DNA of 64,000 nucleotides from Panulirus ornatus (lineage: Eukaryota > Arthropoda > Malacostraca > Decapoda > Palinuridae). Numbering within the stretch: the first letter of the stretch is position 1; every line of letters begins with the position of its first letter. The stretch spans positions 628,920-692,919 of the forward strand of contig NC_092290.1 in assembly GCF_036320965.1 (NCBI RefSeq), given 5' to 3'. Both the position numbers and the translations under genes were made by a program. The notes under the pieces are model-generated. The model was not told the origin of the DNA and did no database searches. It saw only the letters and a program-made list of their open reading frames with translations. Below are positions 33,254-46,970 of the stretch, in pieces.

Positions 33254-34573
33254 TTTTTTTTTTTTGCTGTCTCCTGCGTTTGCGAGGTAGCGCAAGGAAA
33301 CAGATGAAAGAAATGGCCCAACCCACCCCCATACACATGTATATACATACGTCCACACATGCAAATATACATACCTACACAGCTTTCCATGGTTTACCCC
33401 AGACGCTTCACATGCCCTGATTCAATCCACTGACAGCACGTCAACACCGGTATACCACATCGATCCAATTCACTCTATTCCTTGCCCTCCTTTCACCCTC
33501 CTGCATGTTCAGGCCCCGATCACACAAAATCTTTTTCACTCCATCTTTCCACCTCCAGTTTGGTCTCCCACTTCTCCTTGTTCACTCCACCTCCGACACA
33601 TATATCCTCTTAGTCAATCTTTCCTCACTCATTCTCTCCATGTGCCCAAACCATTTCAAAACACCCTCTTCTGCTCTCTCAACCACGCTCTTTTTATTTC
33701 CACACATCTCTCTTACCCTTACGTTACTTACTCGATCAAACCACCTCACACCTACACATTGTCCTCAAACATCTCATTTCCAGCACATCCATCCTCTTGC
33801 GCACAACTCAATCCATAGCCCACGCCTCGCAACCATACAATATTGTTGGAACCACTATTCCTTCAAACATACCCATTTTTGCTTTCCGAGATAATGTTCT
33901 CGACTTCCACACATTCTTCAAGGCTCCCAGGATTTTCGTCCCCTCTCCCACCCTATGATCCACTTCCGCTTCCATGGTTCCATCCGCTGCCAGATCCACT
34001 CCCAGATATCTAAAACACTTTACTTCCTCCAGTTTTTCTCCGTTCAAACTTACCTCCCAACTGACTTGACCCTCAACCCTACTGTACCTAATAACCTTGC
34101 TCTTATTCACATTTACTCTTAACTTTCTTCTTTCACACACTTTACCAAACTCAGTCACCAGCTTCTGCAGTTTCTCACATGAATCAGCCACCAGCGCTGT
34201 ATCATCAGCGAACAACAACTGACTCACTTTCCAAGCTCTCTCATCCCCAACAGACTTCATACTCGCCCCTCTTTCCAAAACTCTTGCATTCACCTCCCTA
34301 ACAACCCCATCCATAAACAAATTAAACAACCATGGAGACATCACACCCCTGCCGCAAACCTACATTCACTGAGAACCAATCACTTTCCTCTCTTCCTACA
34401 CGTACACATGCCTTACATCCTCGATAAAAACTTTTCACTGCTTCTAACAACTTTCCTCCCACACCATATATTCTTAATACCTTCCACAGAGCATCTCTAT
34501 CAACTCTATCATATGCCTTCTCCAGATCCATAAATGCTACATACAAATCCATTTGCTTTTCTAAGTATTTCTC
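33251..34573 (-). mobile_element. RTE-like LINE fragment, 5' truncated
   Basis: Sense minus from about reference residue 620 (CEKYLEKQMD) to tail. A 2-bp deletion near 34345 splits the frame into 34582-34322 and 34344-33808; further small changes near 33752 disturb the C-terminus. The 5' end at 34573 joins the remnant A-tail of a plus-strand copy. Confidence 0.88.
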
Positions 34574-34927
34574 ACAAAGCAAAAAAAAAAAAAAAAAAAA
34601 AAAAAAACGAGAAAAGGGAGACCAAATTGGAGGTGGAAAGATGGAGTGAAAAAGATTTTGTGTGATCGGGGCCTGAACATGCAGGAGGGTGATAGGAGGG
34701 CAAGGAATAGAGTGAATTGGAGCGATGTGGTATACCGGGGTTAACGTGCTGACAGTGGATTGAATCAGGGCATGTGAAGCGTCTGGGGTAAACCATGGAA
34801 AGCTGTGTAGGTATGTATATTTGCATGTGTGGACGTATGTATATACATGTGTATGGGGGTGGGTTGGGCCATTTCTTTCGTCTGTTTCCTTGCGCTACCT
34901 CGCAAACGCGTGAGACAGCGACAAAGC

Positions 34928-34936
<9 letters not shown>
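34574..34936 (+). mobile_element. LINE tail remnant followed by a second LINE 3' end
   Basis: 34574-34606 is only ACAAAGC plus about 28 A, the extreme end of a plus-strand LINE. From 34607 another plus copy starts inside the RRGRPNWRWKDG block (residue about 955) and runs through the short 3' UTR to its A-run at 34936. This is a head-to-tail dimer in which the first copy is reduced to its tail. Confidence 0.82.

Positions 34937-34978
<42 letters not shown>
34937..34978. repeat. (TA)n then (TG)n
   Basis: TA tract ending in a short TG run that passes straight into LINE coding sequence at 34979. Confidence 0.96.

Positions 34979-37795
<2,817 letters not shown>

Positions 37796-37833
<38 letters not shown>
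37796..37833. repeat. (TA)n microsatellite
   Basis: TA tract between a LINE tail and the 3' half of a SINE. Confidence 0.96.
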
Positions 37834-37842
<9 letters not shown>

Positions 37843-37945
37843 TCCAAAAGAAGGAACAGAGAAGAGGGCCAGGTGAGGATATTCCCTCAAAGGCCCAGTC
37901 CTCTGTTCTTAACGCTACCTCGCTATCGCGGGAAATAGCGAATAG
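37834..37945 (+). mobile_element. SINE 3' half
   Basis: Starts in the central T-run, then CCAAAAGAAGGAACAGAG, GGCCAGGTGAGGATATTCCC and the tail CGCTACCTCGCTATCGCGGG. The head is missing. At about 37946 it passes into a LINE 3' UTR fragment. Confidence 0.85.
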
Positions 37946-38028
37946 TATGGATTGAATCAAGGCAGGTGAAGCGTCTGGGGTAAACCTTGCGCTACCTTGC
38001 AAACGCGGGAGACAGCGACAAAGTATAA

Positions 38029-38046
<18 letters not shown>
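37946..38046 (+). mobile_element. LINE 3' UTR with internal deletion
   Basis: ATTGAATCAAGGCAGGTGAAG and GCGTCTGGGGTAAACC are joined directly to the tail TTGCGCTACCTTGCAAACGCG, omitting about 100 nt of 3' UTR, then GACAAAGTATAAA and an A-run. Confidence 0.82.

Positions 38047-38115
<69 letters not shown>
38047..38115. repeat. (TA)n followed by (GA)n
   Basis: About 45 bp TA then about 23 bp GA. The GA run is continued by LINE sequence AGTAAATGTGAATAAGAG at 38116. Confidence 0.95.
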
Positions 38116-38265
38116 TAAATGTGAATAAGAGCAAGGTTATTAGGCCCTTCTTTTCACCTCTTGCACTTTTCTATTAACCTTCTGCCACTTTCTTTTATAC
38201 ATCTACCAGTCATTTGCACTACTTCACTGCAAGTCTCTTCCAAATGCCTCTCTCTTCTCTTTCAA
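38116..38265. mobile_element. Two short LINE fragments in opposite orientation
   Basis: 38116-38146 is plus-sense RT sequence around VNVNKSKVIR. 38147-38262 is minus-sense linker sequence (around residues 365-400, EKREAFGRFLQ to KVQEVKK). They are joined without intervening sequence. Confidence 0.78.
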
Positions 38266-38272
38266 TAACACA

Positions 38273-38328
<56 letters not shown>

Positions 38329-38337
38329 CATATATAT
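38266..38337. repeat. (CA)n microsatellite with TA end
   Basis: About 27 CA units and a short TATATA before a plus-sense SINE head. Confidence 0.96.
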
Positions 38338-38421
38338 TTCCCTGGGATTGGGGAGGAAGAATACTTCCCACGTATTCCTTGCGTATCGTAGAAGGCGACT
38401 AAAAGGGGAGGGAGCAGGTGT

Positions 38422-38469
<48 letters not shown>

Positions 38470-38596
38470 CCTCCCCTCCCACTTTTCCCAAAAAAGGAAC
38501 AGAGAAGGGGGCCAAGTGAGGATATCCTCTCTAAGGCTCAGTCCTCTGTTCTTAATGCTACCTTGCTAACACAGAAAATGGGAAATATGAATTAGA
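38338..38596 (+). mobile_element. SINE split by a (GT)n expansion
   Basis: Plus sense. The head half (38338-38418, CCCTGGGATTGGGGAGGAAG to GGGAGGGAGCAGG) is separated from the rest (38467-38596, AATCCTCCCCTCCC to the tail GCTACCTTGCTAACAC) by about 48 bp of GT repeat placed where other copies have GGGGGCTGG. Confidence 0.85.
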
Positions 38597-38712
38597 AATA
38601 TTTGTATATATCTTTATATATACCTTGCTGAAGCAGAGGGCAGCAATGCTGTTTCTTGTGGGGTGGGGTTGTGCCAGGAATGGATGAAGGCAAGCAAGTG
38701 TGAATATGAACA
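38597..38712 (+). mobile_element. Extended-SINE 3' extension, degenerate
   Basis: CCTTGCTGAAGCAGAGGGCAG, GCAATGCTGTTTC, GTGCCAGGAATGG and GGCAAGCAAGTGTGAATATG match the extension seen at 50800-50990 and, inverted, at 59815-59885. This marks the older, longer SINE form. Confidence 0.75.
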
Positions 38713-39625
38713 TACATTTTTTTTTTTTTTTTTTCTTTTTATACTTTGTCGCTGTCTCCCGCGTTTGCGAGGTAGCGCAAGGAAACAGACGAAAGAAATG
38801 GCCCAACCCCCCCCATACACATGTATATACATACGTCCACACACGCAAATATACATACCTACACAGCTTTCCATGGTTTTCCCCAGACGCTTCACATGCC
38901 TTGATTCAATCCACTGACAGCACGTCAACCCCGGTATACCACATCGCTCCAATTCACTCTATTCCTTGCCCTCCTTTCACCCTCCTGCATGTTCAGGCCC
39001 CGATCACACAAAATCTTTTTCACTCCATCTTTCCACCTCCAATTTGGTCTCCCTCTTCTCCTCGTTCCCTCCACCTCCGACACATATATCCTCTTGGTCA
39101 ATCTTTCCTCACTCATTCTCTCCATGTGCCCAAACCACTTCAAAACACCCTCCTCTGCTCTCTCAACCATGCTCTTTTTATTTCCACACATCTCTCTTAC
39201 CCTTACGTTACTCACTCGATCAAACCACCTCACACCACACATTGTCCTCAAACATCTCATTTCCAGCACATCCATCCTCCTGCGCACAACTCTATCCATA
39301 GCCCACGCCTCGCAACCATACAACATTGTTGGAACCACTATTCCTTCAAACATACCCATTTTTGCTTTCCGAGATAATGTTCTCGACTTCCACACATTCT
39401 TCAAGGCCCCCAGAATTTTCGCCCCCTCCCCCACCCTATGATCCACTTCCGCTTCCATGGTTCCATCCGCTGCCAGATCCACTCCCAGATATCTAAAACA
39501 CTTCACTTCCTCCAGTTTTTCTCCATTCAAACTCACCTCCCAATTGACTTGACCCTCAACCCTACTGTACCTAATAACCTTGCTCTTATTCACATTTACT
39601 CTTAACTTTCTTCTTTCACACACTT

Positions 39626-39628
<3 letters not shown>
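38713..39628 (-). mobile_element. RTE-like LINE 3' part, 5' truncated
   Basis: Sense minus, reference residues about 768-998 (CERRKLRVNVNKS onward; open frame 39623-38925, 232 codons), with the short 3' UTR and an A-run (T-run from 38713). The 5' end passes directly into (TA)n at 39629. Confidence 0.9.

Positions 39629-39690
<62 letters not shown>
39629..39690. repeat. (TA)n microsatellite
   Basis: Pure TA, about 62 bp, between a truncated minus-strand LINE and a minus-strand SINE tail. Confidence 0.97.
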
Positions 39691-39692
<2 letters not shown>

Positions 39693-39849
39693 TTTATACT
39701 ATTCGCCATTTCCCGCATTAGCGAGGTAGCGTTAAGAACAGAGTACTGGGCCTTTGAGGGAATATCCTCACCTGGCCCCCTTCTCTGTTCCTTCTTTTGG
39801 GGAAAAAAAGAAAAAAAAAAAAATGAGAGGGGAGGATTTCTAGCCCCCT
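39691..39849 (-). mobile_element. SINE lacking its head
   Basis: Sense minus: tail (CGCTACCTCGCTAATGCGGG), middle and the A/T-run, stopping at GGGGGCTAGAAATCC. The head is replaced at 39850 by unrelated sequence. Confidence 0.88.
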
Positions 39850-39988
39850 ATTCCTATGAGTCCACGGGGAAAATGAAACATGAAAAGTTCCCAAGTGCAC
39901 TTCCGTGTAATAATCACATCATCAGGGGAGACACAAGAGAGAAATATAACAGTCAGTTGATATACATCAAAGAGACGAAGCTAGGACG
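39850..39988. mobile_element. Fragment of another retroelement, possibly Penelope-like
   Basis: A compact 139-bp block with sharp borders to a SINE and a LINE tail. It contains CCTATGAGTCCACGGGG, AAGTTCCCAAGTGCACTT and ATCACATCATCAGGGGAGAC. I remember similar sequence recurring in crustacean genomes next to Penelope-like retroelements, but this is memory, not a search. On the minus strand there is CCCCTGATGATGTG, a hammerhead-like CTGATGA. Confidence 0.4.
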
Positions 39989-40370
39989 TCTCCTGCATTA
40001 GTGAGGTAGCACAAGGAAACAGACGAAAGAATGGCCCATCCCACCCACATACACATGTATATACATAAACGCCCACACATGCACATATACATACCCATAC
40101 ATTTCAACGTATACATACATATACATACACAGACACATACATATATACACATGTACATATTCATACATGCTGCCTTCATGTATTCCCGCCGCCACCCTGC
40201 CACACATGAAATGACACCCCTCTCCCCCTGCATGCGTGCGAGATAGCACTAGGAAAAGACAACAAAGGCCATATTCGTTCACACTCAGTCTCTAGCTGTC
40301 ATGTTTAATGCACTGAAACTACAGCTCCCTTTTTGCATCCAGGCCCCACAAAACTTTCCATGGTTTACGC
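39989..40370 (-). mobile_element. Older LINE long 3' UTR fragment
   Basis: Sense minus: tail (GTCTCCTGCATTAGTGAGG in plus reading), the TATACA-rich part, the extra segment with its internal tail-like copy, ending at AAACCATGGAAAG near 40365. Coding sequence is missing; linker sequence from elsewhere in the LINE follows at about 40371. Confidence 0.82.
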
Positions 40371-40830
40371 TCTTATGCACTTCATATACCTCCTTCCAAA
40401 ACATCTTTTTATTTTCCCTAAAATTTAAAGATACTCTCTAACCCCAACTCTCATTTGCCCTCTTTGTCACCTCTTGCACCTTTCTCTTGACCTCTTGCCT
40501 CTTTCTTTTATACATTTCCCAGTCATTTGCACTATTTTGCTGCAAAAATTGTCCAAAAGCCTCTCTATTCTTTTTCACTAACAATCTTACTTCTTCATCC
40601 CAACCTCTCATACCCTTTCTAATCTGCCCACCTCCCACCTTTCTCATGCCACAGGCATCTTTTGCGCAAGCCATCACTGCTTCTCTAAATACATCCCATT
40701 CCTCCCCCACTCCCCTTACGTCATTTGCTCTCACCTTTCTCCATTCTGCACTCAATCTCTCCAGGTACTTCCTCACACAAGTCTCCTTTCCAAGCTCACT
40801 TACTCTCACCACTCTCTTCAGCTCAACATA
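40371..40830 (-). mobile_element. LINE linker fragment
   Basis: Sense minus, reference residues about 278-425 (VKRVVRVSELGKETCVRKY to RENKKMFWKE). Open for 143 codons with older-type differences (NSANDWEMYK). It joins a 3' UTR at 40371, so about 570 codons are deleted between them or two fragments are juxtaposed. Confidence 0.82.
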
Positions 40831-40840
40831 TATATATATA

Positions 40841-41084
40841 TTTTCTTTTTCTTTTAAACTATTCGCCATTTCCTGCGTTAGCGAGGTAGCGCTAAGAACA
40901 GAGGACTGGGCCTTTTTTGGAATATCCTCACCTGGCCCCCTTTGTTCCTTCTTTTGGAAAATTTAAAAAAAAAAACGAGAGGGGAGGATTTCCAGCCCCC
41001 CACTCCCTCCCCTTTTAGTCGCCTTCTATGACACGCAGAGAATACGTGGGAAGTATTCTTAATCTTAATCCCCTATCCCCAGGG

Positions 41085-41087
<3 letters not shown>
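40841..41087 (-). mobile_element. SINE-like element, full length
   Basis: Sense minus, complete from head (TATCCCTGGGGATAGGGG at 41087) to tail (CGCTACCTCGCTAACGCAGG). A 6-bp unit CTTAAT is duplicated near 41060-41072. Short (TA)n lies at the tail and long (TA)n at the head. Confidence 0.9.

Positions 41088-41163
<76 letters not shown>
41088..41163. repeat. (TA)n microsatellite
   Basis: About 75 bp TA between a SINE head and a LINE 3' end. Confidence 0.97.
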
Positions 41164-41166
<3 letters not shown>

Positions 41167-41367
41167 CCTTGGGTTGACGTGCTGTCAGTGGATTGAATCA
41201 GGGCATGTGAAGCGTCTGGGGTAAACCATGGAAAGCTGTGTAGGTATTATATTTGCGTGTGTGGACGTATGTATATACATGGGGGTGGGTTGGGCCATTT
41301 CTTTCGTCTGTTTCCTTGCGCTACCTCGCAAACGCGGGAGACAGCGACAAAGCAAAAAAAAAAAAGA

Positions 41368-41370
<3 letters not shown>
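41164..41370 (+). mobile_element. LINE 3' UTR, strongly 5' truncated
   Basis: Only the last codon region (GGGTTGACGTGCTGTCAGTGG) and the complete short 3' UTR to an A-run. (TA)n on both sides. Confidence 0.88.

Positions 41371-41463
<93 letters not shown>
41371..41463. repeat. (TA)n microsatellite, about 90 bp
   Basis: TA tract that forms the left flank of the twin-primed LINE insertion at 41464-44115. Confidence 0.97.
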
Positions 41464-41464
<1 letters not shown>

Positions 41465-44117
41465 TCACTCTTCTGAAAACCCATACAAATCTTCACCTTA
41501 GCCTCCATAAGATAATGATCAGACATCCCTCCAGTTGCACCTCTCAGCACATTAACATCCAAAAGTCTCTCTCACATGCCTGTCAATTAACACGTAATCC
41601 AATAACGCTCTCTGGCCATCTCTCCTACTTACATAAGTATACTTATGTATATCTCGCTTTTTAAACCAGGTATTCTCAATCATCAGTCCTTTTTCAGCAC
41701 ATAAATCTACAAGCTCTTCACCATTTCCATTTACACCACTGAGTGAATGTTGGGGTGAAGAGGGTGGTGAGAGTAAGTGAGCTTGGGAAGGAGACCTGTG
41801 TGAGGAAGTACCAGGAGAGACTGAGTACAGAATGGAAAAAGGTGAGAACAATGGAAGTAAGGGGAGTGGGGGAGGAATGGGATGTATTTAGGGAATCAGT
41901 GATGGATTGCGCAAAAGATGCTTGTGGCATGAGAAGAGTGGGAGGTGGGTTGATTAGAAAGGGTAGTGAGTGGTGGGATGAAAAAGTAAGAGTATTAGTG
42001 AAAGAGAAGAGAGAGGCATTTGGACGATTTTTGCAGGGAAAAAATGCAATTGAGTGGGAGATGTATAAAAGAAAGAGACAGGAGGTCAAGAGAAAGGTGC
42101 AAGAGGTGAAAAAAAGGGCAAATGAGGGTTGGGGTGAGAGAGTATCATTAAATTTTAGGGAGAATAAAAAGATGTTCTGGAAGGAGGTAAATAAAGTGCG
42201 TAAGACAAGGGAGCAAATGGGAACTTCAGTGAAGGGCGCAAATGGGGAGGTGATAACAAGTAGTGGTGATGTGAGAAGGAGATGGAGTGAGTATTTTGAA
42301 GGTTTGTTGAATGTGTTTGATGATAGAGTGGCAGATATAGGGTGTTTTGGTCGAGGTGGTGTGCAAAGTGAGAGGGTTAGGGAAGATGATTTGGTAAACA
42401 GAGAAGAGGTAGTGAAAGCTTTGCGGAAGATGAAAGCCGGCAAGGCAGCAGGTTTGGATGGTATTGCAGTGGAATTTATTAAAAAAGGGGGTGACTGTAT
42501 TGTTGACTGGTTGGTAAGGTTATTTAGTGTAGGTATGACTCATGGTGAGGTGCCTGAGGATTGGCGGAATGCGTGCATAGTGCCATTGTACAAAGGCAAA
42601 GGGGATAAGAGTGAGTGCTCAAATTACAGAGGTATAAGTTTGTTGAGTATTCCTGGTAAATTATATGGGAGGGTATTGATTGAGAGGGTGAAGGCATGTA
42701 CAGAGCATCAGATTGGGGAAGAGCAGTGTGGTTTCAGAAGTGGTAGAGGATGTGTGGATCAGGTGTTTGCTATGAAGAATGTATGTGAGAAATACTTAGA
42801 AAAGCAAATGGATTTGTATGTAGCATTTATGGATCTGGAGAAGGCATATGATAGAGTTGATAGAGATGCTCTGTGGAAGGTATTAAGAATATATGGTGTG
42901 GGAGGAAAGTTGTTAGAAGCAGTGAAAAGTTTTTATCGAGGATGTAAGGCATGTGTGCGTGTAGGAAGAGAGGAAAGTGATTGGTTCTCAGTGAATGTAG
43001 GTTTGCGGCAGGGGTGTGTGATGTCTCCATGGTTGTTTAATTTGTTTATGGATGGGGTTGTTAGGGAGGTAAATGCAAGAGTTTTGGAAAGAGGGGCAAG
43101 TATGAAGTCTGTTGGGGATGAGTGAGCTTGGGAAGTGAGTCAGTTGTTGTTCGCTGATGATGCAGCGCTGGTGGCTGATTCATGTGAGAAACTGCAGAAG
43201 CTGGTGACTGAGTTTGGAAAAGTGTGTGGAAGAAGAAAGTTAAGAGTAAATGTGAATAAGAGCAAGGTTATTAGGTACAGTAGGGTTGAGGGTCAAGTCA
43301 ATTGGGAGGTGAGTTTGAATGGAGAAAAACTCTAGGAAGTGAAGTGTTTTAGATATCTGGGAGTGGATCTGGCAGCGGATGGAACCATGGAAGCGGAAGT
43401 GGATCATAGGGTGGGGGAGGGGGCGAAAATCCTGGGGGCCTTGAAGAATGTGTGGAAGTCGAGAACATTATCTCGGAAAGCAAAAATGGGTATGTTTGAA
43501 GGAATAGTGGTTCCAACAATGTTGTATGGTTGCGAGGCGTGGGCTATGGATAGAGTTGTGCGCAGGAGGATGGATGTGCTGGAAATGAGATGTTTGAGGA
43601 CAATGTGTGGTGTGAGGTGGTTTGATCGAGTGAGTAACGTAAGGGTAAGAGAGATGTGTGGAAATAAAAAGAGCGTGGTTGAGAGAGCAGAAGAGGGTGT
43701 TTTGAAGTGGTTTGGGCACATGGAGAGAATGAGTGAGGAAAGATTGACCAAGAGGATATATGTGTCGGAGGTGGAGGGAACAAGGAGAAGAGGGAGACCA
43801 AATTGGAGGTGGAAAGATGGAGTGAAAAAGATTTTGTGTGATAGGGGCCTGAACATGCAGGAGGGTGAAAGGAGGGCAAGGAATAGAGTGAATTGGAGGG
43901 ATGTGGTATACCGGGGTTGACGTGCTGTCAGTGGATTGAAGCAAGGCATGTGAAGCGTCTGGGGTAAACCATGGAAAGCTGTGTAGGTATGTATATTTGC
44001 GTGTGTGGACGTATGTATATACATGTGTATGGGGGGGGGTTGGGCCATTTCTTTCGTCTGTTTCCTTGCGCTACCTCGCAAACGCGGGAGACAGCGACAA
44101 AGTATAATAAAAAAGAT

Positions 44118-44120
<3 letters not shown>
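41464..44120 (+). mobile_element. RTE-like LINE with inverted 5' segment (twin priming)
   Basis: 41742-44120 is plus-sense, reference residues 274-998 plus short 3' UTR and tail. 41464-41741 is the segment just upstream in the element (residues about 180-275, VNGNGEELVDLC to CMGFQK), but inverted. The outer end of the inverted part and the start of the plus part overlap by about 8 bases (GAGTGAAT) in element coordinates. This is the structure made when both nicked target strands prime on one RNA. (TA)n flanks both sides. Confidence 0.88.
41743..43920 (+). pseudogene. LINE linker-RT-C-terminal ORF with two nonsense changes
   Basis: Open 41743-43125 (460 codons: linker, fingers, motif A, motif B), stop where GATGAGAGAGCTTGG became GATGAGTGAGCTTGG, open 43135-43335 with active-site box FADDAALVADS, stop where CTGGAG became CTCTAG, then open 43339-43920. 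The rest is very close to the intact copy at 30102-33005. The endonuclease is lost to truncation and inversion. Confidence 0.82.

Positions 44121-44183
<63 letters not shown>
44121..44183. repeat. (TA)n microsatellite
   Basis: About 60 bp TA between the tail of the LINE ending at 44120 and the start of the next plus-strand fragment. Confidence 0.97.
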
Positions 44184-44185
<2 letters not shown>

Positions 44186-44697
44186 GAGGTGGGCAGATTA
44201 GAAAGGGTCGTGAGTGGTGGGATGAAGAAGTAAGATTATTAGTGAAAGAGAAGAGAGAGGCATTTGGATGATTTTTGCAGGGAAATAATGCAAATGAGTG
44301 GGAGATGTATAAAAGAAAGAGGCAGGAGGTCAAGAGAAAGGTGCAAGAGGTGAAAAAGAGGGCAAATGAGAGTTGGGTTGAGAGAGTATCATTAAATTTT
44401 AGGGAGAATAAAAAGTTGTTTTGGAAGGAGGTAAATAAAGTGCGTAAGACGAGTGAACAAATGGGAACTTCAGTGAAGGGGGCTGATGGGGAGGTGATAA
44501 CAAGTAGTGGTGATGTGAGAAGGAGATGGAGTGAGTATTTTGAAGGTTTGTTGAATGTGTTTGATGATAGAGTGGCAGATACAGGGTGTTTTGGTCGAGG
44601 TGGTGTGCAAAGTGAGAGGGTTAGGGAAAATGATTTGGTAAACAGAGAAGAGGTAGTAAGAGCTTTGCGGAAGATGAAAGCCGGCAAGGCATTCTGT
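44184..44697 (+). mobile_element. LINE linker fragment, truncated at both ends
   Basis: Reference residues about 339-508 (GGGQIRKGREWWDEEV to KMKAGKA), with one stop near 44270. It ends abruptly at 44697 against an L2/CR1-like relic, without a tail, so the 3' part has been lost by deletion or recombination. Confidence 0.85.
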
Positions 44698-46100
44698 TCT
44701 TTCTGTTCACTGTCCATACCATCAATCTGTTTTGAAAACTTAAAGATTGTGATTAAGTCACCCTCATTCTTCTTTCTTCCAAGACTGGTAAATTTAAAGC
44801 CTTTATCCTTTACCTGTTACTCAGCTCTCCTAATTCCAGTGTCATCTTTGTTGTCCTGCACTGGATCTTCTTATTTGCTCCTTGTGCCTTTTTCGGTGTG
44901 ATGAACAAACTTGAAAGTGTATTTTAGTTTTGGCTTTATATAGGATATGAAGAGCTTCCTAAATGTTTCCTTGTCCATATACTTGAAAGCTATTTTGATA
45001 TTCACCAATAAACTTTTGTCTCCCCTACTGTTTTCCTAATATTGGACTCTGGCAACAGGTTAGGGAAAATGTAAATTCCCAAGTCCCTCTCTCACACACA
45101 ATCCTGATGCTTGTCTCCTACTAGATATTAGTCACACTGAAGTCTTCTTTCACTTTGTCCCATCCTCTTTACATTACATTTACTTCAGTTGAATTTCATC
45201 AACTTCAGTTTGTCTGGGTCCCCTTATAAGCTGATGCAGTCTTCCTTACTTTTCTTTTCTCTCAAGACTTTTACTTCAGATGCAAACACTTTCAGATAAG
45301 AGTTCATACTTGCAGGCAAGTCATTTACGTAAATCAAGAAGAGTAAAGGTCCTTAAACAAAACCTAGTAGCACTCTGCTGGTGACTTCGCTCATTTGGAG
45401 AAGGCTCCTCTGACATGTATCCTTTCTTCCCTTCCACTAACATAATCTGTCCATTGAAGGAGTCTACCCCTTATTCTTGCCTGGTACACCAACTTCTTAA
45501 TTAGCCTCCCGTGCAGTACTGTATCAAATGCTTTCTGGCAGTCCAGATATAAAACATCTATCCAGCCCCTTCTTTTGTCTAAGTGGGACCTCATTCTCTG
45601 ATAGAAATTTAAAAGGTTTGTTATACAAGACCTCCATTCTCTTACTTGGGTAATTTCTTTTTGTAGAAAGTCATCCATTTGCTTTCTGGTGACCTTTTCC
45701 AGTACATTACAAAATACACTTGTCATGGAGACTTGTCTGTAGCTCAGCACCTCTTATTGGTCTCCCATCTCAAAGGGGTATGACTTTTGCCCCTTACTAA
45801 TCCCTTGCCACTTTTCCTTTCTCCAGCAGCATCTTGCACAGTATTTCAAGAGCTTTGTCCTGTGTATCTGCACATATATTGAGTACATATGGTTAAATTT
45901 CATGAGGATCATGAGCCTTGCATGAATCAAAACCATTCAGTATTCTGTTAATGTATTTTCCAGATATCTCAATGTTTTGTAGAGCCTCCTCCCCAAACCT
46001 TCTAACTAGTGATGGGGTCAGTGTTTTTCACTGTGAAAACGTTTTTAAACATGTTACCTAGTTTTTTCTACAGGGGTTCTCTGATTACTACTGTGTTAAT
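44698..46100 (-). mobile_element. Degenerate L2/CR1-like LINE
   Basis: Read on the minus strand across frameshifts: CADTQDKALEILCKM and PFEMGDQ near 45770-45850, then an open part (45750-45391) with YRQVSMTSVFCNVLEKV, RSCITNLLNFY, VLYLDCQKAFDTV (motif A) and LLQWTDYVSGREERI, then GPLLFLIYVNDLPASMNSY and FASEVK (decayed FADD) near 45260-45360, then ETFRKLFISYIKPKL near 44930 and the terminal GDLITIFKFSKQIDGMD near 44710-44770. The order matches CR1/L2-group RTs. A further open stretch at 46088-46411 may be its upstream part, but I see no motif in it. Confidence 0.8.
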
Positions 46101-46935
46101 GATTTTTGATATTGTCCCATATTGAGGGTAATCTCAAATGTTTTGATCTTTCTGTCATACCCAGACACAGAATTCTCCAGATTATTAACTTCTCTTAGTG
46201 CTTTCTTGCCTTTTTCTTGATCCTCTACAATGCCTTTTAGTTCCACAAGTCTCTCTTCTAGCATGTCTACTATGACCATGTATTTCTTAACTTTGGATAT
46301 TATCACAGCTTTCCCAATCTCTTGTGCAAGTCCCTTAAAATCCACAACTTTGATACTTGATACCTTCTTTGTTTTGTTTGCAGTGATATTAGTATTATTT
46401 TGTTTACGCAACCATGTTGTTTTGGAGCTTTATGAGAAAATTGTTGACTGGAAGCTAAGCTAAAAGTCTATTTCATCCTGCTCTGTTGCACTGAGCATTA
46501 ACGCCTCGGCATAAATTTTCTTAGTGGTCTTTATATACTCAAGTTTGATAAATGACAGCATCATATGGCTCATAATTTTGGAGAAAGCCCACTTTGCGTG
46601 TGTATACTTGTATTTGAATTAAAAGCAGGTGGTCAATAAAGTTACCAAACTAGGTTAATCAGTTCCCGTTTAGTAACAGTTTTCATTCAATAATTTGTTC
46701 ACTAAATTTCTTAGTGAAAGGGCAGTAGTCATGTGCAATATGTTATGTAAAGGGAAAATGAATGAGGATAGCAATACAAAATTGAAGAGACAAATATGAG
46801 ATTAAGATGTGGTACAGGATTAAGTGGAATATATTAAAGAAAAAGGAAGTATATGAGGAGAGCAGTGGACAAAAGACGGAAATGAAAGATTATGAATTGG
46901 GACACCTTACCCATATACACACATAGGTAATTTTG

Positions 46936-46937
<2 letters not shown>
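46101..46937. other. Intron, nothing firmly recognised
   Basis: A/T-rich sequence. The minus-strand open stretch 46088-46411 is Lys/Glu-rich and may belong to the adjacent L2/CR1-like relic. The rest shows no repeat or coding signal. Confidence 0.4.

Positions 46938-46968
<31 letters not shown>
46938..46968. repeat. (CA)n microsatellite beside a splice donor
   Basis: About 15 CA units. In transcript sense it is a (UG)n run that begins about 9 nt after the donor of the exon at 46978-47200. Confidence 0.97.
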
Positions 46969-46970
<2 letters not shown>

